From: Hydromicrobium sp964415365
GTDB lineage: Bacteria; Actinomycetota; Humimicrobiia; Humimicrobiales; Humimicrobiaceae
Length of the DNA stretch: 35,302 bases
Assembly (NCBI GenBank): GCA_964415365.1
Contig: CAYPYW010000023.1
Location: 1 to 35,302 of the forward strand
Direction: 5' to 3'
Made by a program: the position numbers and the translations under genes. Below the pieces are notes generated by a model. The model was not told the DNA's origin, did no database searches, and saw only the letters and a program-made list of their open reading frames with translations. Positions within the stretch are counted from its first letter, which is position 1; each line of letters begins with the position of its first letter. This document shows positions 1-8,751 of the stretch, piece after piece.

Positions 1-182
1 CAGGTTTTTTATAGTTAGAGTGCGTGAAAAATCGGATTAAGCGGTCAAGTCAGGTGCTAGGGGAATATACAAGAACTAGCAAGGATCAAAGTTTACCACT
101 TTCTGATCAGCTCTTTTGAAAATTTAAGATGTGATAAAAGTGGCAGGTTTAAAACGGAATAGATGGCAGATTTCACTGAAAT

Positions 183-590
183 CTACATGTCAGACATTGC
201 AATATAAATACAGTCGTATATAGAAGCATCGATTTTCCTGGAAATCTCATATGCACTTATATAAGATCTGTAATCCAGCTTCAATAAAATCAATATGTTA
301 AAAATCTCCTTTATTATGTCTTCCAGTAACTTTTCAGAAATACTAGTCCTGAATCTAAAAATATTTAACAGTTCATAAATTAAAAGCTCAGGAGATAAAA
401 TATATAAATTCCTTAAGGTAGCCTTTTCATAAAGAGCCCTGGCAACTTTGGTTCCGCTTTCATTTTCAGAATAAAACCACTTAAATATGACAGAAGAATC
501 TAAGACAAAGATTTCCTTGCTTTTTTCCCTGACTATAAATTCGTCAATATCTTTAAACTCACTACTACTTGGTTCTTCTAAGTAGTTCAT
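183..590 (-). CDS. PIN-domain (VapC-like) toxin, C-terminus probably lost
   Basis: PIN-family ribonuclease toxin of a type II toxin-antitoxin pair. The first acidic residue of the active site is in VLDSSV (D31), a second lies in the PELLIYELLN helix, and DASIYDCIYIAM is the usual third acidic block. After DM the frame meets TAG, so the usual last strand (ITAD-like) and helix are missing from the 135-residue product. The same frame stays open beyond the TAG down to about position 93 and encodes a segment ending LPLLSHLKFSKELI, which looks like a PIN C-terminus. This suggests a nonsense mutation plus decay. The start overlaps the end of the upstream RHH gene by 26 bp, so the two are translationally coupled. 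Family assignment is good; activity is doubtful. Confidence 0.72.
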   Translation of the reverse strand: MNYLEEPSSSEFKDIDEFIVREKSKEIFVLDSSVIFKWFYSENESGTKVARALYEKATLRNLYILSPELLIYELLNIFRFRTSISEKLLEDIIKEIFNILILLKLDYRSYISAYEISRKIDASIYDCIYIAMSDM

Positions 591-855
591 CGGTTCTTGC
601 CTGTCTTAAATCCCTTATTTCTTTTACAAAATCGACGCCTTTGAACAATCCTTCTTCATTTATCTGCTCATTTATTTTCATTAATTTTTTAACTGCTCTT
701 TTTCTATTCTCAAAAGCGATGTATTCGTCTATTTTCCCAAAGTACAGCTTCGCTGCATCTGCAAAAAATTCCGAACGGTTTTTATTTACGATCTTTTTAT
801 ATTTATTTACCTTATCCAGTAATTCAGAAGATATTGAGATATTTATAACCGCCAT
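565..855 (-). CDS. Ribbon-helix-helix antitoxin
   Basis: Small (96 aa) DNA-binding antitoxin. Residues 1-45 (AVINISISSELLDKVNKYKK, then NRSEFFADAAKLYF) match a CopG/MetJ-type ribbon-helix-helix: one beta strand followed by two helices with the NRSEF turn. The charged C-terminal half is the usual toxin-binding tail. It precedes and overlaps the PIN gene, the normal antitoxin-first order. It probably dimerises, represses its own promoter and neutralises the PIN partner. Even if the PIN toxin is dead, this gene looks intact. Confidence 0.8.
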   Translation of the reverse strand: MAVINISISSELLDKVNKYKKIVNKNRSEFFADAAKLYFGKIDEYIAFENRKRAVKKLMKINEQINEEGLFKGVDFVKEIRDLRQARTDELLRRTK

Positions 856-1155
856 TTCCAGCCTACCCAGTTATTAATTTTATTATAATTTTTTCAATTG
901 TAGCATAATTATACAAAATATTGCATAAAATTATAGGTAAAACTTTAACTAAAAAATTAATTACATAAATTCAAAACGAGAATAAATTGTGAAGATATAA
1001 AACCTGGGTGGCATCAAGTTTTATCACCTGGCAGGCCCCTTAAAATGTTTCAAGGTTGTCCTGTAATATTTGTGAAGCCAGAACTTCAAACTTCCATTTA
1101 CTGAAATTCCCAGTTGCTTAAGTTTTTTGACTACTGCTATACAGAGATTGTATCT
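856..1155. other. 300-bp gap, no gene seen
   Basis: AT-rich up to about 970, which should hold the promoter of the minus-strand RHH/PIN pair. The rest (about 990-1110) has higher GC but no convincing reading frame. A short hairpin AGAGAT/ATCTCT at 1143-1157 overlaps the end of the phosphofructokinase gene; it has no T-run, so I do not call it a terminator. Confidence 0.5.
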
Positions 1156-2187
1156 CTAATGGAGGAGTTTGGACACTTCATAAAGTTCCAGATCCAGAGG
1201 CTTTTCTTCATTAATGGCCTCCTCAAGCGAAACCGACGTAATCTGGCCATTTTCCATAACTGCCATCTGTCCGAATTTTCCCTCACGCACCAGCTCTACT
1301 GCCTTTACTCCCAGTCTGGTGGCAACTATTCTGTCAAAAGCAGTTGGTCTTCCACCTCTTTGTAGGTGACCCAGTATGACTACCCTGGTGCTGTGGCCAG
1401 TCCTTTTTTCAATTTCCCTGGCAATAACATTACCTACGCCGCCAAGCTGCACATGACCAAAATTGTCAACTGCGGCGGAAGCCGTTACTTGTCCTTCCCC
1501 TTCTATAGGCTTTGCTCCCTCAGCAACAGCAATGATAGTAAATTCCCTGCCTCTTTTTCTTCTCTCTTCTATAACATTTATGATTTCATCGTAATCAAAA
1601 GCGACCTCGGGAATCAGTATAACATCAGCCCCACCAGCAATGCCTCCATTCAAGGCAAGCCAGCCTGCATCTCTTCCCATAATTTCCACTATCATTATTC
1701 TGTTGTGTGAAAATGCGGTAGTGTGAAGTTTGCCAATGCAATCAGCTACTACTTCCAACGCAGTGTCGCTGCCTATTGCATGGTCGGAGTGGGCAATATC
1801 GTTATCTATAGTCTGGGGTATGCCAACCCCTTTTACACCATACTTGGTCAATTTAGTTATGACTCCATTTGTATCATCCCCACCAATGGTTATTATTGCG
1901 TCCAGTTCAAATTTCCTTATATTATCCTTAACCTTTTCCACCCCGTTCTCTATCTTAAAAGGATTGATTCTGGAGGTACCTATTATAGTTCCGCCTTCTG
2001 CCAGTATTCCTGAAACTGATTCCCTGTCCAGTTCCATTACATTGCCTTCAACCAGACCTTCCCATCCATTTTTAATCCCAATTACTTTATATCCATACTG
2101 TGTTGCTTTTAAATAAATCGCCCTTATGGCTGCGTTTATTGCCGAAGAATCCCCACCGCCAGTTAATACACCTATTTTACTTATCAT
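1156..2187 (-). CDS. 6-phosphofructokinase, pyrophosphate-type signature
   Basis: Glycolytic enzyme that phosphorylates fructose 6-phosphate; 343 aa, the usual length of the short PfkA-type enzymes. Visible motifs are the N-terminal GGGD loop (10-13), the phosphoryl-donor motif IGGDDT (101-106), the catalytic TIDND (126-130, base D128), MGRDAGW, and the GHLQRGG sugar-phosphate motif. ATP enzymes have GGDG at the donor site; here it is GGDD (D105), the signature of pyrophosphate-dependent PFKs. The second donor determinant, normally Lys in PKTIDND of PPi enzymes or Gly in PGTIDND of ATP enzymes, is Gln here (Q125). Donor use is therefore probably PPi but not certain. It is last in the ligA-gatCAB run, 64 bp behind gatB. 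The start has a GAAGGG ribosome-binding site. Confidence 0.93.
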   Translation of the reverse strand: MISKIGVLTGGGDSSAINAAIRAIYLKATQYGYKVIGIKNGWEGLVEGNVMELDRESVSGILAEGGTIIGTSRINPFKIENGVEKVKDNIRKFELDAIITIGGDDTNGVITKLTKYGVKGVGIPQTIDNDIAHSDHAIGSDTALEVVADCIGKLHTTAFSHNRIMIVEIMGRDAGWLALNGGIAGGADVILIPEVAFDYDEIINVIEERRKRGREFTIIAVAEGAKPIEGEGQVTASAAVDNFGHVQLGGVGNVIAREIEKRTGHSTRVVILGHLQRGGRPTAFDRIVATRLGVKAVELVREGKFGQMAVMENGQITSVSLEEAINEEKPLDLELYEVSKLLH

Positions 2188-2251
2188 TTTTATTCCCTTC
2201 TACTTTCGAATAATAATTTAAAACAAAATTATATTAATTTTTCTCATATAA

Positions 2252-3703
2252 TCAACTTAATTTTCTAATTATAATTTCATTTACCATTCGGGGATTTGCC
2301 TTGCCCCTGGTCTTTGCCATTACTTTTCCAATTAAAAAGCTTAATGCTTTTTCCTTTCCTTGCTTGAATTGCTCCACCGGGCCGGGATTATCCCTTATCA
2401 CTTCTTCAATAACGGTCTCCAGGAGTCCTTCATCACTTATCTGCTCCAGCCCTCTGTCCTCAATAATCTTCTGTGGAGCTCTGCCGGTGTTAAACATCTC
2501 TTCAAATACAGATTTGGCTATTCTAGAACTAATTTTTCCACCATCAACTATTTCCAGCATCTTGCACAGGTTCTCAGGAGTTACCTTGCTGTCTTTGATG
2601 GTTATTTTTTCTTTATTTAAAAGTGCGCTAAAGTCACTCATTATCCAGTTGGCAACATTTTTGGCATTACCGTAACAACCACAGCATTTCTCGAAATAAT
2701 CCGCGAGATCCCTATTATCTGCCAGAAAACTGCTATTGTATGCAGAGAGGCTGTACTGCTTCTCAAATCTTTTGGCTTTGGCGGAAGGCAGTTCAGGAAT
2801 TGTCTTTCCAATATTCTCAACCATCTTATCTTCCATATAAATAGGAACCAGATCAGGCTCCGGAAAATATCTGTAGTCATGAGCTTCTTCCTTGGAACGG
2901 AGAGCTTTGGTGGTCCTTGTCTTGCTGTCATAATGCCTTGTTTGCTGGATCACTTTGTCTCCGGCCTCAAGAACTTTAATCTGTCTTTTAACTTCATACT
3001 CCAATCCTTTTTGCAGAAATCTAAAGGAGTTTAGATTTTTTATCTCAGTCTTTGTGCCAATTTTATCACTGCCTTTTTTCCTTACGGAGACATTGGCGTC
3101 ACATCTCAGGCTGCCTTCTTCCATGCTGCAGTCGCTTACATCCAGGAATAAAATCAAATTTCTCAAAGCTATCATATATTCCCTGGCTTCCTCAGGTGAC
3201 CTTATATCTGGTTCGGTAACAATCTCTATAAGAGGAGTTCCAGCCCGGTTAAAATCCACTATGCTGGCCTCGGACTCGCTTATCCTCCCGGTTGTTCCTG
3301 TATGCAGAAGTTTTCCGGTATCCTCCTCCATATGAACTCTGGTTATCCCTACTCTTCTTACATAATCTCCCATGTCAACGTCCAGATAACCCTTCACCCC
3401 AAGAGGAAGGTCATACTGCGAAATCTGGTAATTTTTGGGCATATCAGGATAAAAATAATTTTTGCGGTGGAATATGGTATAGTCTTTAATCTTACAGTTT
3501 AAGGCCAGGGCAATTTTGACTGCATATTCAACCGCCTTTCTGTTCGTAACCGGCAGTGACCCCGGATGCCCCATACAGACAGGGCAGGTATGTATGTTTT
3601 TCTCCTCGCCGAAGGAAAGTCTGCAACCACAGAACATCTTGGTACTGGTGGAGAGCTCAACATGGGTCTCAAGCCCTATAACCGGCTCATATTCGTTTTT
3701 CAT
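2252..3703 (-). CDS. gatB: Asp-tRNA(Asn)/Glu-tRNA(Gln) amidotransferase subunit B
   Basis: GatB of the GatCAB complex. It binds the mischarged Glu-tRNA(Gln) or Asp-tRNA(Asn), phosphorylates the acyl group with ATP and receives ammonia from GatA. At 483 aa it has full family length. The start EPVIGLETHVEL is the family signature. The zinc-binding cysteines are visible as CGC and CPVC near residues 25-45. HRKNYFYPDMPKNYQISQYD is the conserved cradle motif, and the C-terminal YqeY/tail domain ends with KANP and MVNEII. It lies 89 bp behind gatA. The presence of GatCAB suggests that at least one of Gln-tRNA and Asn-tRNA is made by the indirect route here. Confidence 0.98.
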   Translation of the reverse strand: MKNEYEPVIGLETHVELSTSTKMFCGCRLSFGEEKNIHTCPVCMGHPGSLPVTNRKAVEYAVKIALALNCKIKDYTIFHRKNYFYPDMPKNYQISQYDLPLGVKGYLDVDMGDYVRRVGITRVHMEEDTGKLLHTGTTGRISESEASIVDFNRAGTPLIEIVTEPDIRSPEEAREYMIALRNLILFLDVSDCSMEEGSLRCDANVSVRKKGSDKIGTKTEIKNLNSFRFLQKGLEYEVKRQIKVLEAGDKVIQQTRHYDSKTRTTKALRSKEEAHDYRYFPEPDLVPIYMEDKMVENIGKTIPELPSAKAKRFEKQYSLSAYNSSFLADNRDLADYFEKCCGCYGNAKNVANWIMSDFSALLNKEKITIKDSKVTPENLCKMLEIVDGGKISSRIAKSVFEEMFNTGRAPQKIIEDRGLEQISDEGLLETVIEEVIRDNPGPVEQFKQGKEKALSFLIGKVMAKTRGKANPRMVNEIIIRKLS

Positions 3704-3792
3704 TTTAATAAGTCCAGATATAATGACAATTGATTCAAAAAAACTAATCCCTATAGCCTGATAAAAACATCCGTAAATCTACCAAAAACCTT

Positions 3793-5250
3793 TTATAATC
3801 CCGGTTTCTTATCAAAACCTATTGCCTTCTCCAGGCTGTAGGCCGCTCTAAGCACATTATCTTCCCTCAATATATTCCCGATAATCTGCACACCTATAGG
3901 CAGCTTACCGGCAGACAGCCCTGCCGGAATTGAAATCGCAGGCAGCCCTGCCAGATTTACCGGTATGGTGCAGATATCCGATAGATACATAGTAAGTGGA
4001 TCTTCTATTTTCTCCCCAATCTTAAAAGCAGTGGTGGGTGATGTCGGAGAGATCAGGACATCAAACTTACTGAAGGCCTTCCTAAAATCATTTATAATCA
4101 GGGTTCTTACCCTCTGGGCCTTTTCATAATATGCGTCGTAATACCCGGCTGACAGGCAGTAGGTTCCTATCATTATCCTTCTTTTAACCTCATCGCCAAA
4201 TCCCTCTGCCCTGCTTTTCCGGTACATCTCCCTTAAAGTCCTCGCCTCCGTATTCCTGTATCCATATCTTACTCCATCAAATCTGGAAAGGTTGGAACTG
4301 GCTTCGGAAGGAGCAATAATATAATAAACACTCAGTGCATACTCCAGGCTGGGAACCGAAACTTCTTCAACGCTGCCGTCCATATCTTCGACCAGCTTAA
4401 CTGCCCTGCCAACTGCTTCCTTTACCTCCTGGTCAATTCCTTCTGCCATCAGTTCCTTGAGGATTCCGGCTTTCATACCTTTCATATCTGCCGTGAGGAA
4501 ACTCTTATAGTCCGGAGTCTTTGTATTAATGGATGTGGAATCATTCTCATCATGACCGCAGATTACATTGAGCATAGCTGCACAATCTTCGACATCTCTG
4601 GTAAGCGGCCCTATCTGGTCAAGTGAAGATGCAAACGCTACCAGCCCGTATCTTGATACCATCCCGTATGTGGGCTTGAACCCGACAACACCACAGAGAG
4701 ATGCTGGCTGTCTTATAGAGCCGCCGGTATCAGACCCCAGCGAACACACAGCCTCACCTGCTGCCACACTGGCCGCAGGCCCACCGCTGGATCCTCCCGG
4801 AACTCTTTCAATATCCCAGGGATTTTTTACCGGTCCAAAATAAGAGTTTTCATTGGATGAGCCCATCGCAAACTCATCCATATTTGCCTTTCCTACCAGT
4901 ACATAATTACAACTTTCCAGCCTGTCAATCACGGTAGCGTTATATATTGGAATGTAACTTTCCAGAATCCGGGAGGCACAGGTTGTAGTTATGTTCCTGG
5001 TGCATATATTGTCTTTTATAGCCACAGGTATACCTGTAAAATCCGCTATATCACCGCCGGAGCTTATAAGCTTATCTACTTCCCCTGCCCTGGATAAGGC
5101 TCTCTCCTTTTCCAACCTGATATAAGAATTTAATTTATCCTCGACCCCTTCAATCCTGGAGTAAATGCTTTTAACTATTTCAGTGCAGGATATCTCCTTT
5201 TTTTTCAACCTGTCCTTGAGCTCATGGGCGGTAAGATAATATGTCTCCAA
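3793..5250 (-). CDS. gatA: Asp-tRNA(Asn)/Glu-tRNA(Gln) amidotransferase subunit A
   Basis: Glutaminase subunit of GatCAB. It releases ammonia from glutamine and channels it to GatB. The amidase-signature triad falls at K79 (VAIKDN), S154 (PGGSSGG) and S178 (DTGGSIR), the same numbers as in the Staphylococcus aureus enzyme. Length is 485 aa. The start codon is TTG: no ATG fits before the ETYYLTAHEL beginning, and an AAGGAG ribosome-binding site sits about 5 nt upstream. gatC ends 13 bp before it, so the two are co-transcribed. Confidence 0.98.
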   Translation of the reverse strand: METYYLTAHELKDRLKKKEISCTEIVKSIYSRIEGVEDKLNSYIRLEKERALSRAGEVDKLISSGGDIADFTGIPVAIKDNICTRNITTTCASRILESYIPIYNATVIDRLESCNYVLVGKANMDEFAMGSSNENSYFGPVKNPWDIERVPGGSSGGPAASVAAGEAVCSLGSDTGGSIRQPASLCGVVGFKPTYGMVSRYGLVAFASSLDQIGPLTRDVEDCAAMLNVICGHDENDSTSINTKTPDYKSFLTADMKGMKAGILKELMAEGIDQEVKEAVGRAVKLVEDMDGSVEEVSVPSLEYALSVYYIIAPSEASSNLSRFDGVRYGYRNTEARTLREMYRKSRAEGFGDEVKRRIMIGTYCLSAGYYDAYYEKAQRVRTLIINDFRKAFSKFDVLISPTSPTTAFKIGEKIEDPLTMYLSDICTIPVNLAGLPAISIPAGLSAGKLPIGVQIIGNILREDNVLRAAYSLEKAIGFDKKPGL

Positions 5251-5263
5251 AACTTCTCCTTGC

Positions 5264-5551
5264 TCAGTCTATCTTTGGCACTTTAAAACCGTCATTTGCC
5301 TCATCAGGAGCATTTTTCAGAGCGGCTTCCTGAGTAACTGATTCCTTTACTATATCCTCCCTGAAAACATTCTTTATATCCAGTATATGTGACGTCGGCG
5401 GAACTCCTTCGGTATTTACACTACTCACATTCGCAACATGGTCCAGTATCCTGTCCAGTTGAGAAGTGACTTTTTCTATATCATTTTCATCAAATTCCAG
5501 TTCTGCCAGTTTTGCTACATGCTTTATGTCGTCTTTAGAAACTCTTTCCAT
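5264..5551 (-). CDS. gatC: Asp-tRNA(Asn)/Glu-tRNA(Gln) amidotransferase subunit C
   Basis: Small (95 aa) clamp protein that wraps around the GatA-GatB interface. The first residues VSKDDIKHVAKLAELEFDE and the later PTSHILDIKNVFREDIV are the conserved features of the family. The C-terminal NDGFKVPKID matches the usual F-x-VP-x-I/V ending. It stops with TGA, which shows that TGA is a normal stop in this genome. It begins the gatC-gatA-gatB run and lies about 90 bp downstream of the CPBP protease gene. Confidence 0.96.
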   Translation of the reverse strand: MERVSKDDIKHVAKLAELEFDENDIEKVTSQLDRILDHVANVSSVNTEGVPPTSHILDIKNVFREDIVKESVTQEAALKNAPDEANDGFKVPKID

Positions 5552-5644
5552 TCGGTTACCTCTTTATGCATTCTCTTGTGTCTGCAATTCAAAGCGGCAA
5601 ACTCAAGTATAACATTTTAACAGATATTTTCTTTCATTAATACT

Positions 5645-6418
5645 TTAATATAGCTTTATAATCTCCAGCCGCCCCAGTAGAATCAATATCAGCAGAAGAT
5701 TGTAAACTCCGTGCAGGAAAATTGCCGGAAGTAGTGACTTTGTTTTTTCAAACAGATAAGCAAGGATCCATCCGATAATCATAAGTGGTATAAAGCTGTA
5801 AAGCTCCAGATGGACCAGGGCAAATAAAAAAGAAGATAAAAACAGTGCCACATTGATCCCCCAGCTTTTCTTAAATGCAGAGTATAAGAATCCCCTGAAA
5901 AAAACTTCCTCGCTAAAAGGAGCGACCACCGCCACCACAACCAGCAAAATATTACTGGATATACTTCTGTTTTCGACAAGTACTTCGATCTTGCTTGAAG
6001 GGGCTTCCAATCCAAATAATGAATTCATTAAAAATACGTATAAGAAGCTGATCAAAAAAATAACCAGCAGCGAAAGAAAAGAGTACCAGACCGTTTTTGC
6101 GATACTGTAATATCTTAAACCCAGATCTCTTAAACTTGCTTTCCTCCGGAATATTGCAAAAAACCAGACCGTTCCCAGCATTAGTATTACCTGGATTCCA
6201 TAAAGGAGGGTAAAGCTTATATTACCTATGTTGGAAGAGTTAAAGAACTGCTTGCCTTCCAGTATCTCGAATAACTTCGCCGAACCAAAATAAATGGCAA
6301 CCAGTAAAACTGTCAAAAAGACAAGAGAAATTATGACATCAAGGGCAGTCCACTTTATATTCAGAACATTGTCCTTTTTTCGAGGCAAATTTGTTTCCTT
6401 TGAATCATCATCAACCAT
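5645..6418 (-). CDS. CPBP-family intramembrane metalloprotease
   Basis: Multi-pass membrane protein of the CAAX-protease/bacteriocin-processing (CPBP, Abi) family, 257 aa. The conserved motifs are EEVFFRG (E170, E171, R175), a histidine in FALVHLELYS (H203) and the late FLHGVYN motif (about 233-239). Together these form the glutamate/histidine active site inside the bilayer. The N-terminus (1-25) is charged and cytosolic; about seven hydrophobic segments follow. The substrate is not known. Some relatives confer bacteriocin immunity and others process membrane proteins. It starts 11 bp behind ligA and is likely in the same transcript. Confidence 0.88.
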   Translation of the reverse strand: MVDDDSKETNLPRKKDNVLNIKWTALDVIISLVFLTVLLVAIYFGSAKLFEILEGKQFFNSSNIGNISFTLLYGIQVILMLGTVWFFAIFRRKASLRDLGLRYYSIAKTVWYSFLSLLVIFLISFLYVFLMNSLFGLEAPSSKIEVLVENRSISSNILLVVVAVVAPFSEEVFFRGFLYSAFKKSWGINVALFLSSFLFALVHLELYSFIPLMIIGWILAYLFEKTKSLLPAIFLHGVYNLLLILILLGRLEIIKLY

Positions 6419-6429
6419 ATTTAAAAAAC

Positions 6430-8604
6430 TTAATCCTTTACCATTTTTTTGAATTCCTCTTCAGATATCACCCTGATATTTAATTTCAGGGCATTGTTCA
6501 ATTTGCTTCCGGGATCTTTACCTGCAAGAACCAAATCAGTACTCCTGCTGACACTTGAAGTGACTCTTCCACCAAAGTTTTCAATAATCTCACTGGCTTC
6601 TTCTCTTGAGAAATCATTCAACTTACCAGTAAGGACAAAAGTCTTTCCAGCAAAAGCTTCTTTTTCTAAAGACCTCTTTGCCACCGAGCCAAAATTGACC
6701 CCCGCTTTCTTTAATCTTTCAATTACCTTAAGGTTTTGTTCCTGCTTGAAAAAGGCAACCACACTTTCCGCTATTTTCGGCCCTACCTCTCTTATCTCTT
6801 CAATCTCTTCATACCTGGCATGCATTAAACTGTCAAGATCCGGAAATACTTTTGAAAGTATATCCGCCATATGGGAGCCGACATGCCTTACTCCCATTGC
6901 AAAAAGAAGCTTCGAAAGCGGCCTTTTCTTGCTTTTATCTATGGCCTCAAGAAGATTTTTAGTCGATTTTTCTTTAAAATTTTCAAGCGAATAAATATCG
7001 TCATACTTTAAATAATAAATATCCGCAGCATCCTTGATTAACTTTTTATCCAAAAGCTTTTCTACAATAGCCGGACCCAGTCCATCTATATCCATAGCAC
7101 CTTTTGAGGCAAAGTGAATTATCCTCTCATACTGCTGGGCCGGACAGGCCATCGATGTGCACCGCAGTGCCACTTCTCCTTCCGGCTTTACCACATCGGA
7201 TCCGCACACCGGGCATTTGTCGGGCATCCTGAATTTTTTCTGGCTTCCGTCCCTTCTTTCTTTTATAACCTTTACTATCTCAGGTATGACATCTCCTGCC
7301 TTGTGTATTACTACCCAGTCACCTATCATAACCTCCTTTCTCCTTACCTCATCTTCATTATGAAGGGTAGCATGGGAAATAGTGGAACCTGCCACTTTAA
7401 CCGGCTTGAGAACTGCTACCGGGGTAAGCGTTCCGGTTCTTCCGACATTTACTTTTATATCCAGAATACGGGTAACTTCTTCTTCCGGCGGGAATTTATA
7501 GGCAATAGCCCACCTGGGGTCCCTGGAGGTCTGGCCAAGTTTTTGCTGATAGCTGAAATTATCCACCTTTATAACAACCCCATCTGTTTCATAGAGCAGG
7601 CTTTTACGCTTCTCCTCCCAGCTTTCCAGATACTTCCTAATCTCTTCAAAGCCAATCACCTTTTTTATATTTGGATTCACCCTGAGTCCAACCTCTGCCA
7701 GATAATTCAGTGTTTCATAGTGGCTGGTAATATTAAGCTCACCGGGATTAACCGCCCCATAAATGAATGCATTGAGTCTCCTTCTGGCAGTATTTCTGGG
7801 ATCTATCTGCCTGAGTGACCCCGCTGCAGCATTCCTGGGATTGGCAAAGGTAGCCAGCCCCTCCTCTTCCCTTTCAGTGTTAATCCTTTTGAACTCATCT
7901 TTCGCAAGATAGACCTCTCCTCTTACTTCCAGTCTTGAAGGAATCTTCAGGCCGGTTTTTCTGAACAGCTTCAGGGGAATTGCTCTTATTGTTTTTAAAT
8001 TGGAGGTTATATCTTCTCCCAGTACGCCGTCTCCCCTGGTGGCACCTCTTACAAATATCCCATCTTCATAAACAAGAGAAACTGCCGATCCGTCTATTTT
8101 TAATTCACAAACAAACTCCACCTCATTTTCACTCTTGTCAAGATCCTTATATACCCGCGTAAGAAAGTCTTTCAGTTCCTGGTGACTGAATGCATCCTGA
8201 AGGCTGAGCATCCTTTCTCCATGCTCTACAGTGCTGAAACCTCCTTCCAGAGGCGCTCCGATTCTCTGGGTGGGAGAGTCGGGAGTTATAAGTTCAGGAA
8301 ATTTTTTCTCGAGCGCTTCAAGGTTGCGTATAAGCCTGTCATACTGCGCATCGCTTATTATGGGATTATCTTTGATATAGTAGTAATAATTGTGCTTCGC
8401 TATTTCATCGCGAAGAGCATTTGCCATTCCTTGAGGATCTTTAACTTTTTCGACATCAATGTTGAGAAGTACTTCCAGTGTATCCAGAGAAATATCAGTT
8501 TTTTTATCGGCAGCTATTTTATCTCCTGTTTTCTTACCGGAGGCCTTCCCGCCAGTGGTCCCTTCGCCACTGTCTTCGTTATTTTCATATTCTTCTTTTC
8601 CCAT
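6430..8604 (-). CDS. ligA: NAD-dependent DNA ligase
   Basis: Seals nicks in DNA using NAD+. Domains in order are the Ia domain with HNYYYYIKD (about 71-79), the nucleotidyltransferase domain with adenylated lysine K169 in ELKIDGSAV, the OB fold, a Cys4 zinc finger (CPVCG, then CTSMACP), helix-hairpin-helix repeats, and a C-terminal BRCT domain (FAGKTFVLTGKLNDFSREEA). At 724 aa it is longer than the usual 670 because of an extra N-terminal stretch of about 50 residues rich in Gly, Lys, Glu and Asp. That stretch is low-complexity and probably disordered. The first ATG opens the frame. A later start near L43 or M60 would remove most of the tail, but no clear ribosome-binding site argues for it. 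Confidence 0.97.
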   Translation of the reverse strand: MGKEEYENNEDSGEGTTGGKASGKKTGDKIAADKKTDISLDTLEVLLNIDVEKVKDPQGMANALRDEIAKHNYYYYIKDNPIISDAQYDRLIRNLEALEKKFPELITPDSPTQRIGAPLEGGFSTVEHGERMLSLQDAFSHQELKDFLTRVYKDLDKSENEVEFVCELKIDGSAVSLVYEDGIFVRGATRGDGVLGEDITSNLKTIRAIPLKLFRKTGLKIPSRLEVRGEVYLAKDEFKRINTEREEEGLATFANPRNAAAGSLRQIDPRNTARRRLNAFIYGAVNPGELNITSHYETLNYLAEVGLRVNPNIKKVIGFEEIRKYLESWEEKRKSLLYETDGVVIKVDNFSYQQKLGQTSRDPRWAIAYKFPPEEEVTRILDIKVNVGRTGTLTPVAVLKPVKVAGSTISHATLHNEDEVRRKEVMIGDWVVIHKAGDVIPEIVKVIKERRDGSQKKFRMPDKCPVCGSDVVKPEGEVALRCTSMACPAQQYERIIHFASKGAMDIDGLGPAIVEKLLDKKLIKDAADIYYLKYDDIYSLENFKEKSTKNLLEAIDKSKKRPLSKLLFAMGVRHVGSHMADILSKVFPDLDSLMHARYEEIEEIREVGPKIAESVVAFFKQEQNLKVIERLKKAGVNFGSVAKRSLEKEAFAGKTFVLTGKLNDFSREEASEIIENFGGRVTSSVSRSTDLVLAGKDPGSKLNNALKLNIRVISEEEFKKMVKD

Positions 8605-8751
8605 GATTCAACTTCCAGGAATAAAAAATATTTCTACAAAATTCTTTTGTGGAAATAATTTTATACCATTTTAGCACATATTCGTAGTGAACCCTTTTGA
8701 AAAGTGAAGAGATTTTTGTGATTAATTATAGTCAGTCAGATTATCCAGGAA

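Noticed and set aside
7114..7818. Long plus-strand open frame opposite ligA
   Set aside because: It is antisense to the conserved ligase reading frame, has no ribosome-binding site and resembles no protein family.
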